DNA from: Runella salmonicolor
GTDB taxonomy: Bacteria > Bacteroidota > Bacteroidia > Cytophagales > Spirosomataceae
Direction: 5' to 3'
DNA: 64,000 bases
Assembly (NCBI RefSeq): GCF_024158025.1
Contig: NZ_JAMZEL010000009.1
Coordinates: forward strand, 124,001 to 188,000
Part shown: piece by piece, positions 42,932-51,519 of the stretch
Layout of the letters: every line of letters starts with the position of its first letter
How positions within the stretch are numbered: the first letter of the stretch is position 1
Position numbers and translations under genes: made by a program
The notes under the pieces: generated by a model
What the model was told of the DNA's origin: nothing
What the model saw: only the letters and a program-made list of their open reading frames with translations
The model's database searches: none

Positions 42932-43473
42932 TGAATTTTAACGCAATAATTGCCATGCTACAAACGCCTTCCCAAACTGTCGGGCCTTATTTCGCGTACG
43001 GACTGACGCCCGAACAATATTTATATGACTTTAAAAGCCTGTCCAATAATGAATTAGCCAAGCCTCTCGACGAAGCCAACGTCGTTACGGTGGTGGGTAA
43101 AGTTTTTGATGGCAACGGCGACGTTATTCCCGATGCGATGATTGAGATTTGGGATACGCAGCACCAACGTTTTGGGCGTTTCGGCACGGGCACCGACCCC
43201 CAAAATCGGTTTATTTTTCATACATTTAAACCCACGTCGGTCGATGGGCAGGCGCCGCACCTGAGCGTGATTGTGTTTATGCGTGGGCAGCTAATCCACT
43301 CTTATACACGTATTTACTTTGAAGATGAAGCGGAACTCAACGCGCAGGACGAAATTTTAAACGCTGTGCCGACCGACCGACGCAATACGCTCATCGCCTC
43401 AAAAAATGCGGTGGGTTATGAATTCAATATTTACATGCAGGGCGAAAACGAAACGGTATTTTTTGAGATTTAA
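42931..43473 (+). CDS. pcaG: Protocatechuate 3,4-dioxygenase alpha subunit
   Basis: At 180 aa (171 if the start is the ATG at 42958), it has the typical N-terminus TPSQTVGPYFAYGLTPEQ of PcaG and the intradiol fold (MIEIWDTQHQRFGRFGTG, APHLSVIVFMRGQLIHSYTR). As in all alpha subunits, the iron ligands are missing; it completes the alpha/beta protomer with PcaH. The ATG at 42931 overlaps the pcaH stop and is taken as start for coupling. pcaB follows at 11 bp. Confidence 0.94.
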   Translation: MNFNAIIAMLQTPSQTVGPYFAYGLTPEQYLYDFKSLSNNELAKPLDEANVVTVVGKVFDGNGDVIPDAMIEIWDTQHQRFGRFGTGTDPQNRFIFHTFKPTSVDGQAPHLSVIVFMRGQLIHSYTRIYFEDEAELNAQDEILNAVPTDRRNTLIASKNAVGYEFNIYMQGENETVFFEI

Positions 43474-43484
43474 CCACCCCTAAA

Positions 43485-44798
43485 ATGGGCTTATACAGCG
43501 AATTGTTTTATTCGGACTACATCAATGAGCTCTTTTCGGAGAGGAATACCATTGGGCAAATGCTACGCGTAGAGGCCGAATTGGCGCGGGCGCAGGAAGC
43601 GGCAGGGGTGATTCCTGCGGGAGTGGCCGACCTCATTGCATTATGTTGTCAGCCCGATTTGATTGATATACCCCGCCTTAAATCTGAAATAAAATTGGGG
43701 GGCAATGCTGCGATTCCGTTGGTGAAACAATTGACGCGTATCGTAAAAAACAATGACGTAGAAGCGTCAAAATACGTACACTTAGGCGCTACTAGTCAGG
43801 ACGTTGTGGATACAGCCACCGTTTTGCAGATGCAGGAGTTTGGTCAATGGTTAGCACAAAAATTAGAGGTGCTCGTCCTTCATTTAGTAGAAAAAACGAG
43901 CAGCTATCGAAATACGCCCATGATTGGTCGGACGCTGCTGCAACAGGCGCGACCGATTACGTTTGGCCTGAAAACGGCAGGTTGGCTTGAGAGCATCGGC
44001 CGAACACAGGAGCGCATTGACGACGTGAAAAAACGTCTTTTGGTGGTTCAGTTGGCGGGCGCGGTTGGGAGTGGTAATGCGCAGATTTCGAGCGAGGTAC
44101 AGCTACTTTTTGCCCAGAATTTAGGACTAAAACCTGCGTTTTCGTGGCAGTCAAACCGCGACATTTTCGCCGAATGGGCGAGCGTGTTGGGGATTTTGAC
44201 TGGTACGTTGGGTAAAATCGCCAAAGATGTGTCGCTGCTGATGCAAACCGAAGTAGGAGAGGTGTATGAAGGTGCAGCGGAAGGCAAAGGTGGGTCGAGT
44301 ACCATGCCGCACAAGCGCAACCCCGTGACCTGCGCGGCCATGCTGGCCAACGCCACCCGGATGCCGCACTTGGTGGCTACGGTGCTTTCGGCCATGCCGC
44401 AGGAGCACGAGCGTTCGGCGGGGCTGTGGCATTCAGAATGGGAAGTGTTGACCCAAATCATGACCCTGACGGCGGGCACCGTTGAACGAGCCATTGAGTT
44501 GCTGGAAGGATTGGAAGTGGATGAAAAGCGCATGTTGGCGAATCTCGAACTGACCCAAGGGTTGATTTATGCGGAAAATGTATCGTTGGCCTTGGCGCCC
44601 AAAATGGGCAAAAATCAGGCCCACGAATGGGTCGAAAAAGCCTGTAAAACCGCGATTGTGCAGCAAAAACACCTAAAAGATGTACTGCTAGAATTGAAAA
44701 TAGAGGTACCCTCCGTGGACGAACTTTTTAAGCCCGAAAACGCGCTGGGGTTGAGTTTAGAAATGATTGATAAGGTATTGAAGAAATTTGGACGCTAA
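43485..44798 (+). CDS. pcaB: 3-carboxy-cis,cis-muconate cycloisomerase
   Basis: A 437-aa fumarase/aspartase superfamily enzyme with the signature GGSSTMPHKRNPVTCAAMLA and the HLGATSQDVVDTATVLQMQE segment. PcaB lactonises beta-carboxymuconate to gamma-carboxymuconolactone. The family assignment is unambiguous and the position between pcaG and the pcaDC fusion confirms the substrate against related adenylosuccinate lyases. Confidence 0.93.
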   Translation: MGLYSELFYSDYINELFSERNTIGQMLRVEAELARAQEAAGVIPAGVADLIALCCQPDLIDIPRLKSEIKLGGNAAIPLVKQLTRIVKNNDVEASKYVHLGATSQDVVDTATVLQMQEFGQWLAQKLEVLVLHLVEKTSSYRNTPMIGRTLLQQARPITFGLKTAGWLESIGRTQERIDDVKKRLLVVQLAGAVGSGNAQISSEVQLLFAQNLGLKPAFSWQSNRDIFAEWASVLGILTGTLGKIAKDVSLLMQTEVGEVYEGAAEGKGGSSTMPHKRNPVTCAAMLANATRMPHLVATVLSAMPQEHERSAGLWHSEWEVLTQIMTLTAGTVERAIELLEGLEVDEKRMLANLELTQGLIYAENVSLALAPKMGKNQAHEWVEKACKTAIVQQKHLKDVLLELKIEVPSVDELFKPENALGLSLEMIDKVLKKFGR

Positions 44799-44799
44799 G

Positions 44800-45939
44800 A
44801 TGAAAACCAACTATAAACTTCAGGGAACCCCCAACAGCCCCGTATTGATTTTTTCTAACTCGCTGGGGTCAGAAATGATGATGTGGGACGAACTCGTTCC
44901 GTATCTCTTGCCCTATTTTCGCGTGTTGCAATACGACAACCGAGGCCACGGCGGTAGCCATGTAGAATCGTCTTCGGTAGAATCATACACCATTGGCTTA
45001 TTGGGCCAAGACGTGATTGATTTGATGGACAGCCTCGGCATCGAAACTGCCTGTTACTGTGGTCTTTCGATGGGTGGATTGATTGGGCAATGGCTGGGGA
45101 TTCATTACCCAAATCGTTTCAAAAAGATTGTTTTGAGCAATACGGGTGCAAAAATTGGGAATGATGAGCGTTGGAATTCCCGCATCGAAACTATCACCCA
45201 ACAGGGAATGCAGGCCATCGTGGACGATACCATGGAGCGGTGGTTTACGGAATCGTTTCGGCAGCAAAACCCCCAACGCGTGGCCGAGACCAAAGCCATG
45301 TTTTTGCGTAGTCACGTGGCGGGATACGCCGCCTGTTGCGGTGCCATCCGCGATGCTGATTTTAGAGAAACGCTGACGCAGTTATCCGTTGAAACACTGG
45401 TGATTACGGGTGATGAAGACCCCGTTACGAACGTTGAGCAGGCGGAGTTTTTGGCAAAGCATATCCCTCATGCTCGCTTGAAAGTGCTACATGCCCGGCA
45501 CCTAGCGAGTACCGAATTGCCGCAAGAGTACGCCCAAACACTCATTGATTTTCTGGTTGGCGACACGGCCTTTGAGAAGGGAATGCACGTGCGGCGGTCG
45601 GTATTGGGTGAAGCGCACGTTGACAATGCAAATGCTAATATCAACCTCTTTAATGCTGATTTTCAATCTTTTATTACCAACTACGCTTGGGGTGAAATCT
45701 GGACGCGCCCTGATTTGTCGAAGCACAACCGCAGTCTTATCACCTTGGCGATGTTGATTGCGCTCAACCGAAAAGCGGAATTTAAAATGCACGTTAGGGC
45801 GGCCTTTAATAACGGCGTAACGGTGGCTGAAATCAAAGAAATTATCATGCATTCGGCCCTTTACTGCGGCTTGCCAGCGGCCAATGAAGCCTTTCATACG
45901 GCGCAGGAAGTCATCAATGAACTGAACATAACTACCTAA
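44800..45939 (+). CDS. pcaL: Fused enol-lactone hydrolase / carboxymuconolactone decarboxylase
   Basis: A 379-aa fusion. The N-terminal ~255 residues are PcaD, 3-oxoadipate enol-lactonase: QYDNRGHGGSH oxyanion region, nucleophile Ser in YCGLSMGGLIG, the Asp in VITGDEDPVTN and His in LHARHLASTELP. The C-terminal ~120 residues are PcaC, gamma-carboxymuconolactone decarboxylase: MHVRRSVLGEAHVDNANAN, WGEIWTRPDLSKHNRSLITL and HSALYCGLPAANEAFHTAQE. The order (D then C) is that of PcaL in actinobacteria. The start at ATG 44800 just after the pcaB stop is chosen over 44788, which overlaps pcaB. Confidence 0.93.
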   Translation: MKTNYKLQGTPNSPVLIFSNSLGSEMMMWDELVPYLLPYFRVLQYDNRGHGGSHVESSSVESYTIGLLGQDVIDLMDSLGIETACYCGLSMGGLIGQWLGIHYPNRFKKIVLSNTGAKIGNDERWNSRIETITQQGMQAIVDDTMERWFTESFRQQNPQRVAETKAMFLRSHVAGYAACCGAIRDADFRETLTQLSVETLVITGDEDPVTNVEQAEFLAKHIPHARLKVLHARHLASTELPQEYAQTLIDFLVGDTAFEKGMHVRRSVLGEAHVDNANANINLFNADFQSFITNYAWGEIWTRPDLSKHNRSLITLAMLIALNRKAEFKMHVRAAFNNGVTVAEIKEIIMHSALYCGLPAANEAFHTAQEVINELNITT

Positions 45940-45941
45940 AA

Positions 45942-47141
45942 ATGAAAACAATAAAAACACAAGTTGGCATCATTGGAGCGGGGCCAGCTGGCTTGACCCT
46001 TGCCCATTGGCTCAAAAAACACGGCATAGAAGCGGTCATCATTGAGCACCGTAGCCGAGAATATATTCAAGGACGGGTGCGGGCGGGTCTTTTGGAACAA
46101 AATACGGTCGATATTCTTAAAGAATTGGGCTTGGCCGACCGCTTGGTCAAAGAAGGACAGGAGCACCACGGAGTCTATTTGAATTTTGATGGCAAGCGCG
46201 TTCGAGTGCCTTTCGGACAACTTACGGGCGGACGAAACATCACGATTTATGGTCAACAGGAAGTCGTCAAAGACCTGACGGAGGCTTGGTTGGCGAAGGG
46301 GGGGCAATTGTTGTTTGAAGCCCCCGCCCTTGAACTGGAAGGCATCGAAACCGACAGTCCCAAAATACATTTTGAACACAACGGTGAAAAAGGCATCGTT
46401 GAATGCGACTTCATTGCCGCCTGCGACGGTTTTCACGGCTTAGGCCGTAAATCAATGCCCAAAGACGCCTATAAAGAATATTCGGTCACGTATCCGTTTA
46501 GTTGGTTGGGGATTTTGGCCCACGTGGCGCCCTCTTCCGAAGAACTGATTTATGCCTATCACGAGCGCGGATTTGCGCTGCACAGTTTGCGCTCAGAAAA
46601 AGTTAGTCGATTGTACATCCAAGTAGAAAACGACGACCACGTTGATAACTGGTCGGACGAGCAAATTTGGGAAGAGCTTTCGGTGCGCTTGGGTACCGAA
46701 GGTTGGAAGCTGAATTCTGGGCCGATTTTTGAAAAAAGCATCACACCCATGCGGAGTTATTTTATTGATAATATGCAACATGGGCGTTTGTTTTTGGCGG
46801 GCGACGCCGCCCATATTGTGCCTCCTACGGGTGGAAAAGGACTGAATCTGGCCGTGGCGGACGTGAAACATTTGGTGGATGGATTCAGAGATTTCTACGA
46901 AAAAGCGTCGATGCAAGCACTGGATAATTATTCAACCGTTGCCCTGAAACGCATTTGGCGCGCGCAGGATTTCTCCAATTTTATGACTACTCTGTTTCAC
47001 AAACAATACGAACACGGGTCGTTTCATTATCAATTGCAAAAGGCCAAATTTGATTATATTCAACTGTCGGAAGCCTACGCAACGACCATCGCCGAAAACT
47101 ACGTGGGCCTACCTTTTGAGTCCTTTGAGGCGTTGGATTAG
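45942..47141 (+). CDS. pobA: 4-hydroxybenzoate 3-monooxygenase (p-hydroxybenzoate hydroxylase)
   Basis: A 399-aa class-A FAD monooxygenase. FAD motif GIIGAGPAGLTLAHWL, the PobA-specific QGRVRAGLLEQNTVDIL, and the GD motif LAGDAAHIVPPTGGKGLNLA are seen. It hydroxylates 4-hydroxybenzoate to protocatechuate using NADPH and oxygen. Its position inside the pca operon links the upstream alkylphenol cluster, which is predicted to produce 4-hydroxybenzoate, to ring cleavage. It begins 2 bp after pcaL. Confidence 0.94.
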   Translation: MKTIKTQVGIIGAGPAGLTLAHWLKKHGIEAVIIEHRSREYIQGRVRAGLLEQNTVDILKELGLADRLVKEGQEHHGVYLNFDGKRVRVPFGQLTGGRNITIYGQQEVVKDLTEAWLAKGGQLLFEAPALELEGIETDSPKIHFEHNGEKGIVECDFIAACDGFHGLGRKSMPKDAYKEYSVTYPFSWLGILAHVAPSSEELIYAYHERGFALHSLRSEKVSRLYIQVENDDHVDNWSDEQIWEELSVRLGTEGWKLNSGPIFEKSITPMRSYFIDNMQHGRLFLAGDAAHIVPPTGGKGLNLAVADVKHLVDGFRDFYEKASMQALDNYSTVALKRIWRAQDFSNFMTTLFHKQYEHGSFHYQLQKAKFDYIQLSEAYATTIAENYVGLPFESFEALD

Positions 47142-47193
47142 TGTTTTTTTATTGATTTTTACCCATTCTTTTTGAATACTTTATTGATCAAAA

Positions 47194-48540
47194 ATGAAAG
47201 AAGTTCCAATTATAGATGTAGCGACCGCGGCCCAAATGGTCAAAGACGGCGATACGATTTTGCAGGGCGGCTTTGGCATGACGGGAAATCCCGTCCACCT
47301 CATGCACGCCTTGGCCGAAACGGGCACCAAAAACCTTACTTTTATCGGTAACAACGTGGGAGAAGTGGGCATTGGCGGGGGGCGTTTGCTCCGTAATGGG
47401 CAGATTAAAAAGATGATTGGCTCGTTTTTTACGTCCAATCCCGACGCCGTCAAAGCCGCTCAAAGCGGTGTGGTCGCGTATGAACTGCTGCCACAGGGTA
47501 CGTTGGCCGAGGCCATTCGGGCGGGCGGTGCGGGTATTGGAGGTTTTTATACGCCAACGTCGGCGGGGACGCTCATTGCACAAGGCCGTGAAACTAAAAT
47601 CATTGATGGAGCCGAGCAGGTATTCATCAAAGGGATTCGGGGCAATGTGGCCTTTATTCGGGCGTGGCGGGCCGATACCGCGGGCAATTTACAGTACCGG
47701 ATGACCGAACAAAACTTTAACAAAGCCATGGCCACGGCCGCCGATTTGGTCATTGCCGAAGTCGAAGAAATTGTACCTGTGGGAGAAATTGCCCCTGAGC
47801 ACGTGCATACCCCGGGCTGCTTTGTCAATTATCTAGTACAGGCCACGCTGACCTTGGAAGATTTGGGTTCGTCGGCGTCGGTTTCGTCTTCAAAAAAAGT
47901 GGACGAAAGCCGCATGAATATGGCCAAACGGGCGTTGGCGGAGCTAAAAAAAGGCGATGTCGTGAATCTCGGCATCGGCATTCCCACCCTCGTGGCCGAT
48001 TTGATTACGGAAGAGCACGGCATTATTTTGCACACCGAAAACGGAATGTTGGGCGTAGGCCCCGTGCCTACGGATGGGGGTGGTGCCATGAATTATCCCG
48101 TAAATGCGGGTAAAATTCCCGTAACCGCACTCAAAGGAAGCAGTTATTTCGACAGTGCCGATTCCTTTGCCATGATTCGCGGTCGGCACATCGACGCTGC
48201 CATTATGGGTGGTTTGGAAGTAGACGAAGCTGCCAACTTAGCCAACTGGGCCGTGCCCGGAAAGCCGCTCTTGGGCGTGGGTGGGGCGATGGATTTGGCC
48301 AAAGGTGCCAAACGACTCATCATCACCATGACGCATACAAACCCCGATGGCTCGTCTAAGATTGTTCCTGCCTGTACGTTGCCGCTGACGGCTTCGGGCG
48401 TGGTAGATTTGGTGATTACCGATTTGGCCGTGTTTGCTTTTCCAGAAAATAAATTGACGCTTATCGAACTGATGCCCGGCGCGACGTTGGAGGAAGTAAA
48501 AGCTAGAACAAGTGCTTCCTTTGTGGAGCAAATTGCCTGA
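47194..48540 (+). CDS. pcaIJ: 3-oxoadipate CoA-transferase, subunits A and B fused
   Basis: A 448-aa fusion of alpha (to ~225; GDTILQGGFGMTGNPVHLMH, FIGNNVGEVGIGGGRLL) and beta (from ~235; ELKKGDVVNLGIGIPTLVAD) halves of a class-I CoA-transferase. The catalytic Glu282 lies in LHTENGMLGVGPVPTD. Substrate choice between 3-oxoadipate and acetoacetate is set by context: it is between pobA and pcaF in a complete pca operon. Fused transferases are less common than two separate genes. The 52-bp gap from pobA has no clear promoter. Confidence 0.9.
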   Translation: MKEVPIIDVATAAQMVKDGDTILQGGFGMTGNPVHLMHALAETGTKNLTFIGNNVGEVGIGGGRLLRNGQIKKMIGSFFTSNPDAVKAAQSGVVAYELLPQGTLAEAIRAGGAGIGGFYTPTSAGTLIAQGRETKIIDGAEQVFIKGIRGNVAFIRAWRADTAGNLQYRMTEQNFNKAMATAADLVIAEVEEIVPVGEIAPEHVHTPGCFVNYLVQATLTLEDLGSSASVSSSKKVDESRMNMAKRALAELKKGDVVNLGIGIPTLVADLITEEHGIILHTENGMLGVGPVPTDGGGAMNYPVNAGKIPVTALKGSSYFDSADSFAMIRGRHIDAAIMGGLEVDEAANLANWAVPGKPLLGVGGAMDLAKGAKRLIITMTHTNPDGSSKIVPACTLPLTASGVVDLVITDLAVFAFPENKLTLIELMPGATLEEVKARTSASFVEQIA

Positions 48541-48569
48541 AATTGAATCCATCCTATTGAACATATACC

Positions 48570-49778
48570 ATGAAACAAGCCTATATCATTGATGCCGTCC
48601 GGACGCCGATTGGAAGTTTTGGCGGCAGTTTGTCCAACGTCCGCGCTGATGACTTGGCGGCTATTCCGATTCGGGAACTCATCAAACGTACGCCTTCTAT
48701 TCCGTTGGATGCCATCGAAGATGTGATTTTGGGCTGTCATAATCAGGCAGGAGAAGACAACCGCAACGTAGCGCGGATGGCGCTGCTGTTGGCGGGTTTG
48801 CCATACACCGTACCCGGCGAAACCGTCAATCGGTTGTGCTCTTCGGGCATGTCGGCGGTTATTCACGCCAATCGCGCCATCAAAGCCGACGACGGCGATG
48901 TATTTATCGCGGGTGGTATGGAACACATGACGCGCGGCCCGTGGGTGATTTCCAAAACATCTAAACCTTTCGGAAACGACGCCCAAATGTTTGATTCTAG
49001 CTTCGGATGGCGATTTATTAATCCCCAGATGCACAAACTTTACGGCACCGACGCCATGGGCGTAACGGCCGAAAACCTCGCTGATATGTACCAAATCAGT
49101 CGCGAAGACCAAGACTTATTTGCGTATAATTCGCAGAAAAAAGCCTTTGCGGCCCAGCAAAGTGGAATTTTGAATGAAGAAATTGTGGCGGTAGAATGGG
49201 CCGACAAAAAAGGAAATGTGACGGTTTTTGACAAAGATGAGTTCATCAAAGGAAACTCAACCCTTGAAAAATTAGCCCAACTGAAACCCGCATTCAAGAA
49301 AGAGGACGGAACCGTGACCGCAGGTAACTCCTCGGGACTCAACGACGGGGCGGCGGCCATGTTTATTGCTTCAGAAGAGGCAATAAAGCGTTTTGATTTA
49401 AGACCTAAGGCCCGTATTGTCAGCTCTGCGGTAGTGGGCGTTGAGCCGCGTATTATGGGCATCGGCCCGCTGCCTGCTTCGCAGAAAGCCCTTCAAAAAG
49501 CGGGTTTGACCCTTGCCGAAATGGACGTGATTGAGTTTAACGAAGCCTTTGCGGCCCAGTGTCTGGCCGTTACCCGGAATCTAGGACTCGCCGACGATGA
49601 CCCAAGAATCAACCCTAACGGCGGAGCCATTGCTTTAGGCCACCCGCTGGGTATGTCGGGCACGCGAATCATCCATGCGGCGGTCAATCAATTGATAAGA
49701 ACCCAAAAACGCTACGCGCTCGTGTCGATGTGCGTAGGCGTAGGCATGGGCTACGCCGTGATTGTAGAGCGAGTATAA
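48570..49778 (+). CDS. pcaF: 3-oxoadipyl-CoA thiolase
   Basis: A 402-aa thiolase with the acyl-enzyme Cys90 in VNRLCSSGMSAV, the His motif NPNGGAIALGHPLGMSGTR, and the second catalytic Cys in SMCVGVGMGYAVI. It cleaves beta-ketoadipyl-CoA to succinyl-CoA and acetyl-CoA, the last step of the pathway. The gene is 29 bp downstream of pcaIJ and is the last of the operon; a 63-bp repeat array begins 5 bp past its stop. Confidence 0.92.
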   Translation: MKQAYIIDAVRTPIGSFGGSLSNVRADDLAAIPIRELIKRTPSIPLDAIEDVILGCHNQAGEDNRNVARMALLLAGLPYTVPGETVNRLCSSGMSAVIHANRAIKADDGDVFIAGGMEHMTRGPWVISKTSKPFGNDAQMFDSSFGWRFINPQMHKLYGTDAMGVTAENLADMYQISREDQDLFAYNSQKKAFAAQQSGILNEEIVAVEWADKKGNVTVFDKDEFIKGNSTLEKLAQLKPAFKKEDGTVTAGNSSGLNDGAAAMFIASEEAIKRFDLRPKARIVSSAVVGVEPRIMGIGPLPASQKALQKAGLTLAEMDVIEFNEAFAAQCLAVTRNLGLADDDPRINPNGGAIALGHPLGMSGTRIIHAAVNQLIRTQKRYALVSMCVGVGMGYAVIVERV

Positions 49779-49782
49779 TGTT

Positions 49783-50080
49783 AACGTCGGCGAGGTTCAG
49801 ATGTATCAGCATTCAACCTCGCCAACGTACTCGGCTCTTGATTTTAACGTCGGCGAGGTTCAGGTGTATTAGTATTCAACCTCGCCGACGTTCTCGACTC
49901 TTGATTTTAACGTCGGCGAGGTTCAGGTGTATTAGCATTCAACCTCGCCGACGTACTCGACTCTTGATTTTAACGTCGGCGAGGTTCAGGTGTATCAGCA
50001 TTCAACCTCGCCGACGTACTCGGCTCATGATTTTAACGTCGGCGAGGTTCGGGTGTATTAGTATTCAACCTCGCCGACGT
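49783..50080. repeat. Five-copy, 63-bp-period palindromic repeat array
   Basis: Five units start at 49783, 49846, 49909, 49972 and 50035, exactly 63 bp apart. Each has a left arm AACGTCGGCGAGGTT, a 17-nt loop of the CAGGTGTATTAGTATTC type, and a right arm AACCTCGCCGACGT, then a ~17-bp linker (ACTCGACTCTTGATTTT). Arms are invariant except one base in the right arm of unit 1; loops vary at two or three sites. The array fills the whole gap between convergent pcaF and the HxlR gene and could act as a bidirectional terminator or protein-binding array. Confidence 0.95.
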
Positions 50081-50082
50081 TA

Positions 50083-50463
50083 TTAAACCTCCACAACGTC
50101 CAATTCTTCCGTCACAATTGGCGTATCGGTCGTCATGATTCTTTTGCGGTGTTGCGTTCCCCAATCTTTCATCTCCATCAGTACTTTCTTCAACGAATGG
50201 CCATAGGGAGCCATTTCGTACTCAACGGTTACTGGGACGGTATCATACACCGTCCGTTTTACCAATTGGTTGATTTCCAGTTCTCTCAATTCTTTGGATA
50301 ACATCCGGGGAGTGATATGAGGAATCGAACGTTCTAGTTCCTTAAATCGCTTTTTCCCTTCCATCAAAGCGCCTAAAATCGGTAGCTTCCATTTACCGCT
50401 GAGGATGTCCAAACAATCCCGTATGGGTATTACAAAGGCCGAACATTCTGTTTTGTTAAGCAT
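50083..50463 (-). CDS. HxlR-family transcriptional regulator
   Basis: A 126-aa HxlR (DUF24) winged-helix regulator: CLDILSGKWKLPILGALMEG, RFKELERSIPHITPRMLSKE and YEMAPYGHSLKKVLMEMKDW. The single N-terminal cysteine (TECSAFVIPIRDC, Cys near 7 and a second at 18) is in the position used by thiol-sensing members such as YodB/QorR, which respond to quinones or electrophiles. It diverges from a QorB/NmrA-like gene; a perfect palindrome lies in the shared promoter region. This fits known HxlR/qor quinone-detoxification pairs. Confidence 0.9.
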   Translation of the reverse strand: MLNKTECSAFVIPIRDCLDILSGKWKLPILGALMEGKKRFKELERSIPHITPRMLSKELRELEINQLVKRTVYDTVPVTVEYEMAPYGHSLKKVLMEMKDWGTQHRKRIMTTDTPIVTEELDVVEV

Positions 50464-50490
50464 ACTGTTTATTGGATTTATAGAGAGATG

Positions 50491-50524
50491 CTATACCAAA
50501 GTATATCGGTATACTTTGGTATAG
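50491..50524. promoter_or_regulatory. Perfect 15-bp palindromic operator for the HxlR regulator
   Basis: CTATACCAAAGTATA (50491-50505) and TATACTTTGGTATAG (50510-50524) are perfect inverted repeats separated by TCGG. The site is in the 135-bp region between the divergent HxlR gene and the NmrA-like gene, and resembles the TAC-n-GTA type sites of HxlR proteins. Confidence 0.8.
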
Positions 50525-50598
50525 TGGTTACTTTTATATAGCAAAGGTAACTACCTTTGGCCAATCAAAAAATAATTTTAGTCAAAAAACTTATTAAC

Positions 50599-51459
50599 AT
50601 GATTTTAGTAACAGCAGCGACTGGACATTTAGGAAAAGGAGTGATTGATTTTCTGCTCAAAGTCGTGCCAGCGCATCAAATTGCGGCTTTGGTGCGCGAC
50701 CCCGCCAAAGCAGAAGAACTGACAGCCAAAGGAATAGCGATTCGTAAGGGGGATTATTTTGATGCTACATCGCTCGTAAAAGCATTCGAAGGTATTGATA
50801 CATTATTGCTGATTTCGTCGGGCTCATTGGAAGATAGAGTAGGGCAGCATGTCAATGCCATCAATGCAGCTAAAGAGGCGGGGGTTAAACATTTAATTTA
50901 CACCAGTGCTTTGAAAACCTCTTATCAAACCAAATTTATTCCGGGCGTCGACCACATCAAAACGGAAGAGTATCTGAAATCGTCGGGAATTCCGTACACG
51001 ATTTTTAGAAATACCTTTTACGCCGAAGTAGTACCGATGTTGGTGGGGAATGCGCTCTAAACGGGTCAATGGTTTTATCCTGCGGCTGAAGCAAAAGCAA
51101 ACTTTGTGCTGCGCGCCGATATTGCCGAAGCCTTGGCCAATGTGCTTGTGGCTCCCGAAAAGCACCTTAACCAAACCTACGAAATTACCTCTGCTAAGTC
51201 GTATTCGTTTACTGAACTGGCGGAGCAATTAAGCGACGTAACGGGAAAAACCATCACATATACTGCTATTTCGACCGAGTCTTTCAAGGCAGGATTGGTG
51301 CAGGCGGGTGTTCCGGAGGCGTTTATTCCGATGATAGTGAGTATCAGCGAAGCGCTGAAAGACGGAGAAATGGACGTGACCGATGCATCGTTGGAACGGC
51401 TTCTCGGACGTAAGCCAACCGCTTTGAGTTTGTTTTTTCAAGCTAATTATACTGCTTGA
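50599..51459 (+). pseudogene. NmrA/QorB-like NAD(P)H-quinone oxidoreductase, interrupted by in-frame stop
   Basis: The frame from ATG 50599 to 51459 would encode a 286-aa atypical SDR with the N-terminal MILVTAATGHLGKGVIDFLL (GxxGxxG) and VKHLIYTSALKTSYQTK, as in QorB. Codon 154 is TAA (51058-51060) in the same frame, and the homologous sequence continues unbroken after it (TGQWFYPAAEAKANFVLRAD). So a single base change to a stop, not a frameshift, separates a 153-codon 5' part from a 3' part with its own possible start at 51106. Recent inactivation or a sequencing error is likely; the position next to HxlR fits a quinone-reductase role in relatives. Confidence 0.8.
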
Positions 51460-51519
51460 TATGCCGTTTGGAGGATTATTTAATTTTTTTCTCATTCTCT
51501 CATAAAACCCTCATTCACA

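Noticed and set aside
48144..49112. Long minus-strand open frame opposite pcaIJ and pcaF
   Set aside because: Shadow frame: both plus-strand genes are unambiguous enzymes and the antisense product has no family features.
49783..50080. CRISPR-like array
   Set aside because: Period is constant but the intervening sequences are nearly the same, units are palindromic hairpins and no cas gene is present.
49730..50086. Open frame encoding a protein with five near-identical 21-residue repeats
   Set aside because: It is only the 63-bp palindromic array read in one frame (63 is divisible by 3) and begins inside pcaF; no start signal or family.
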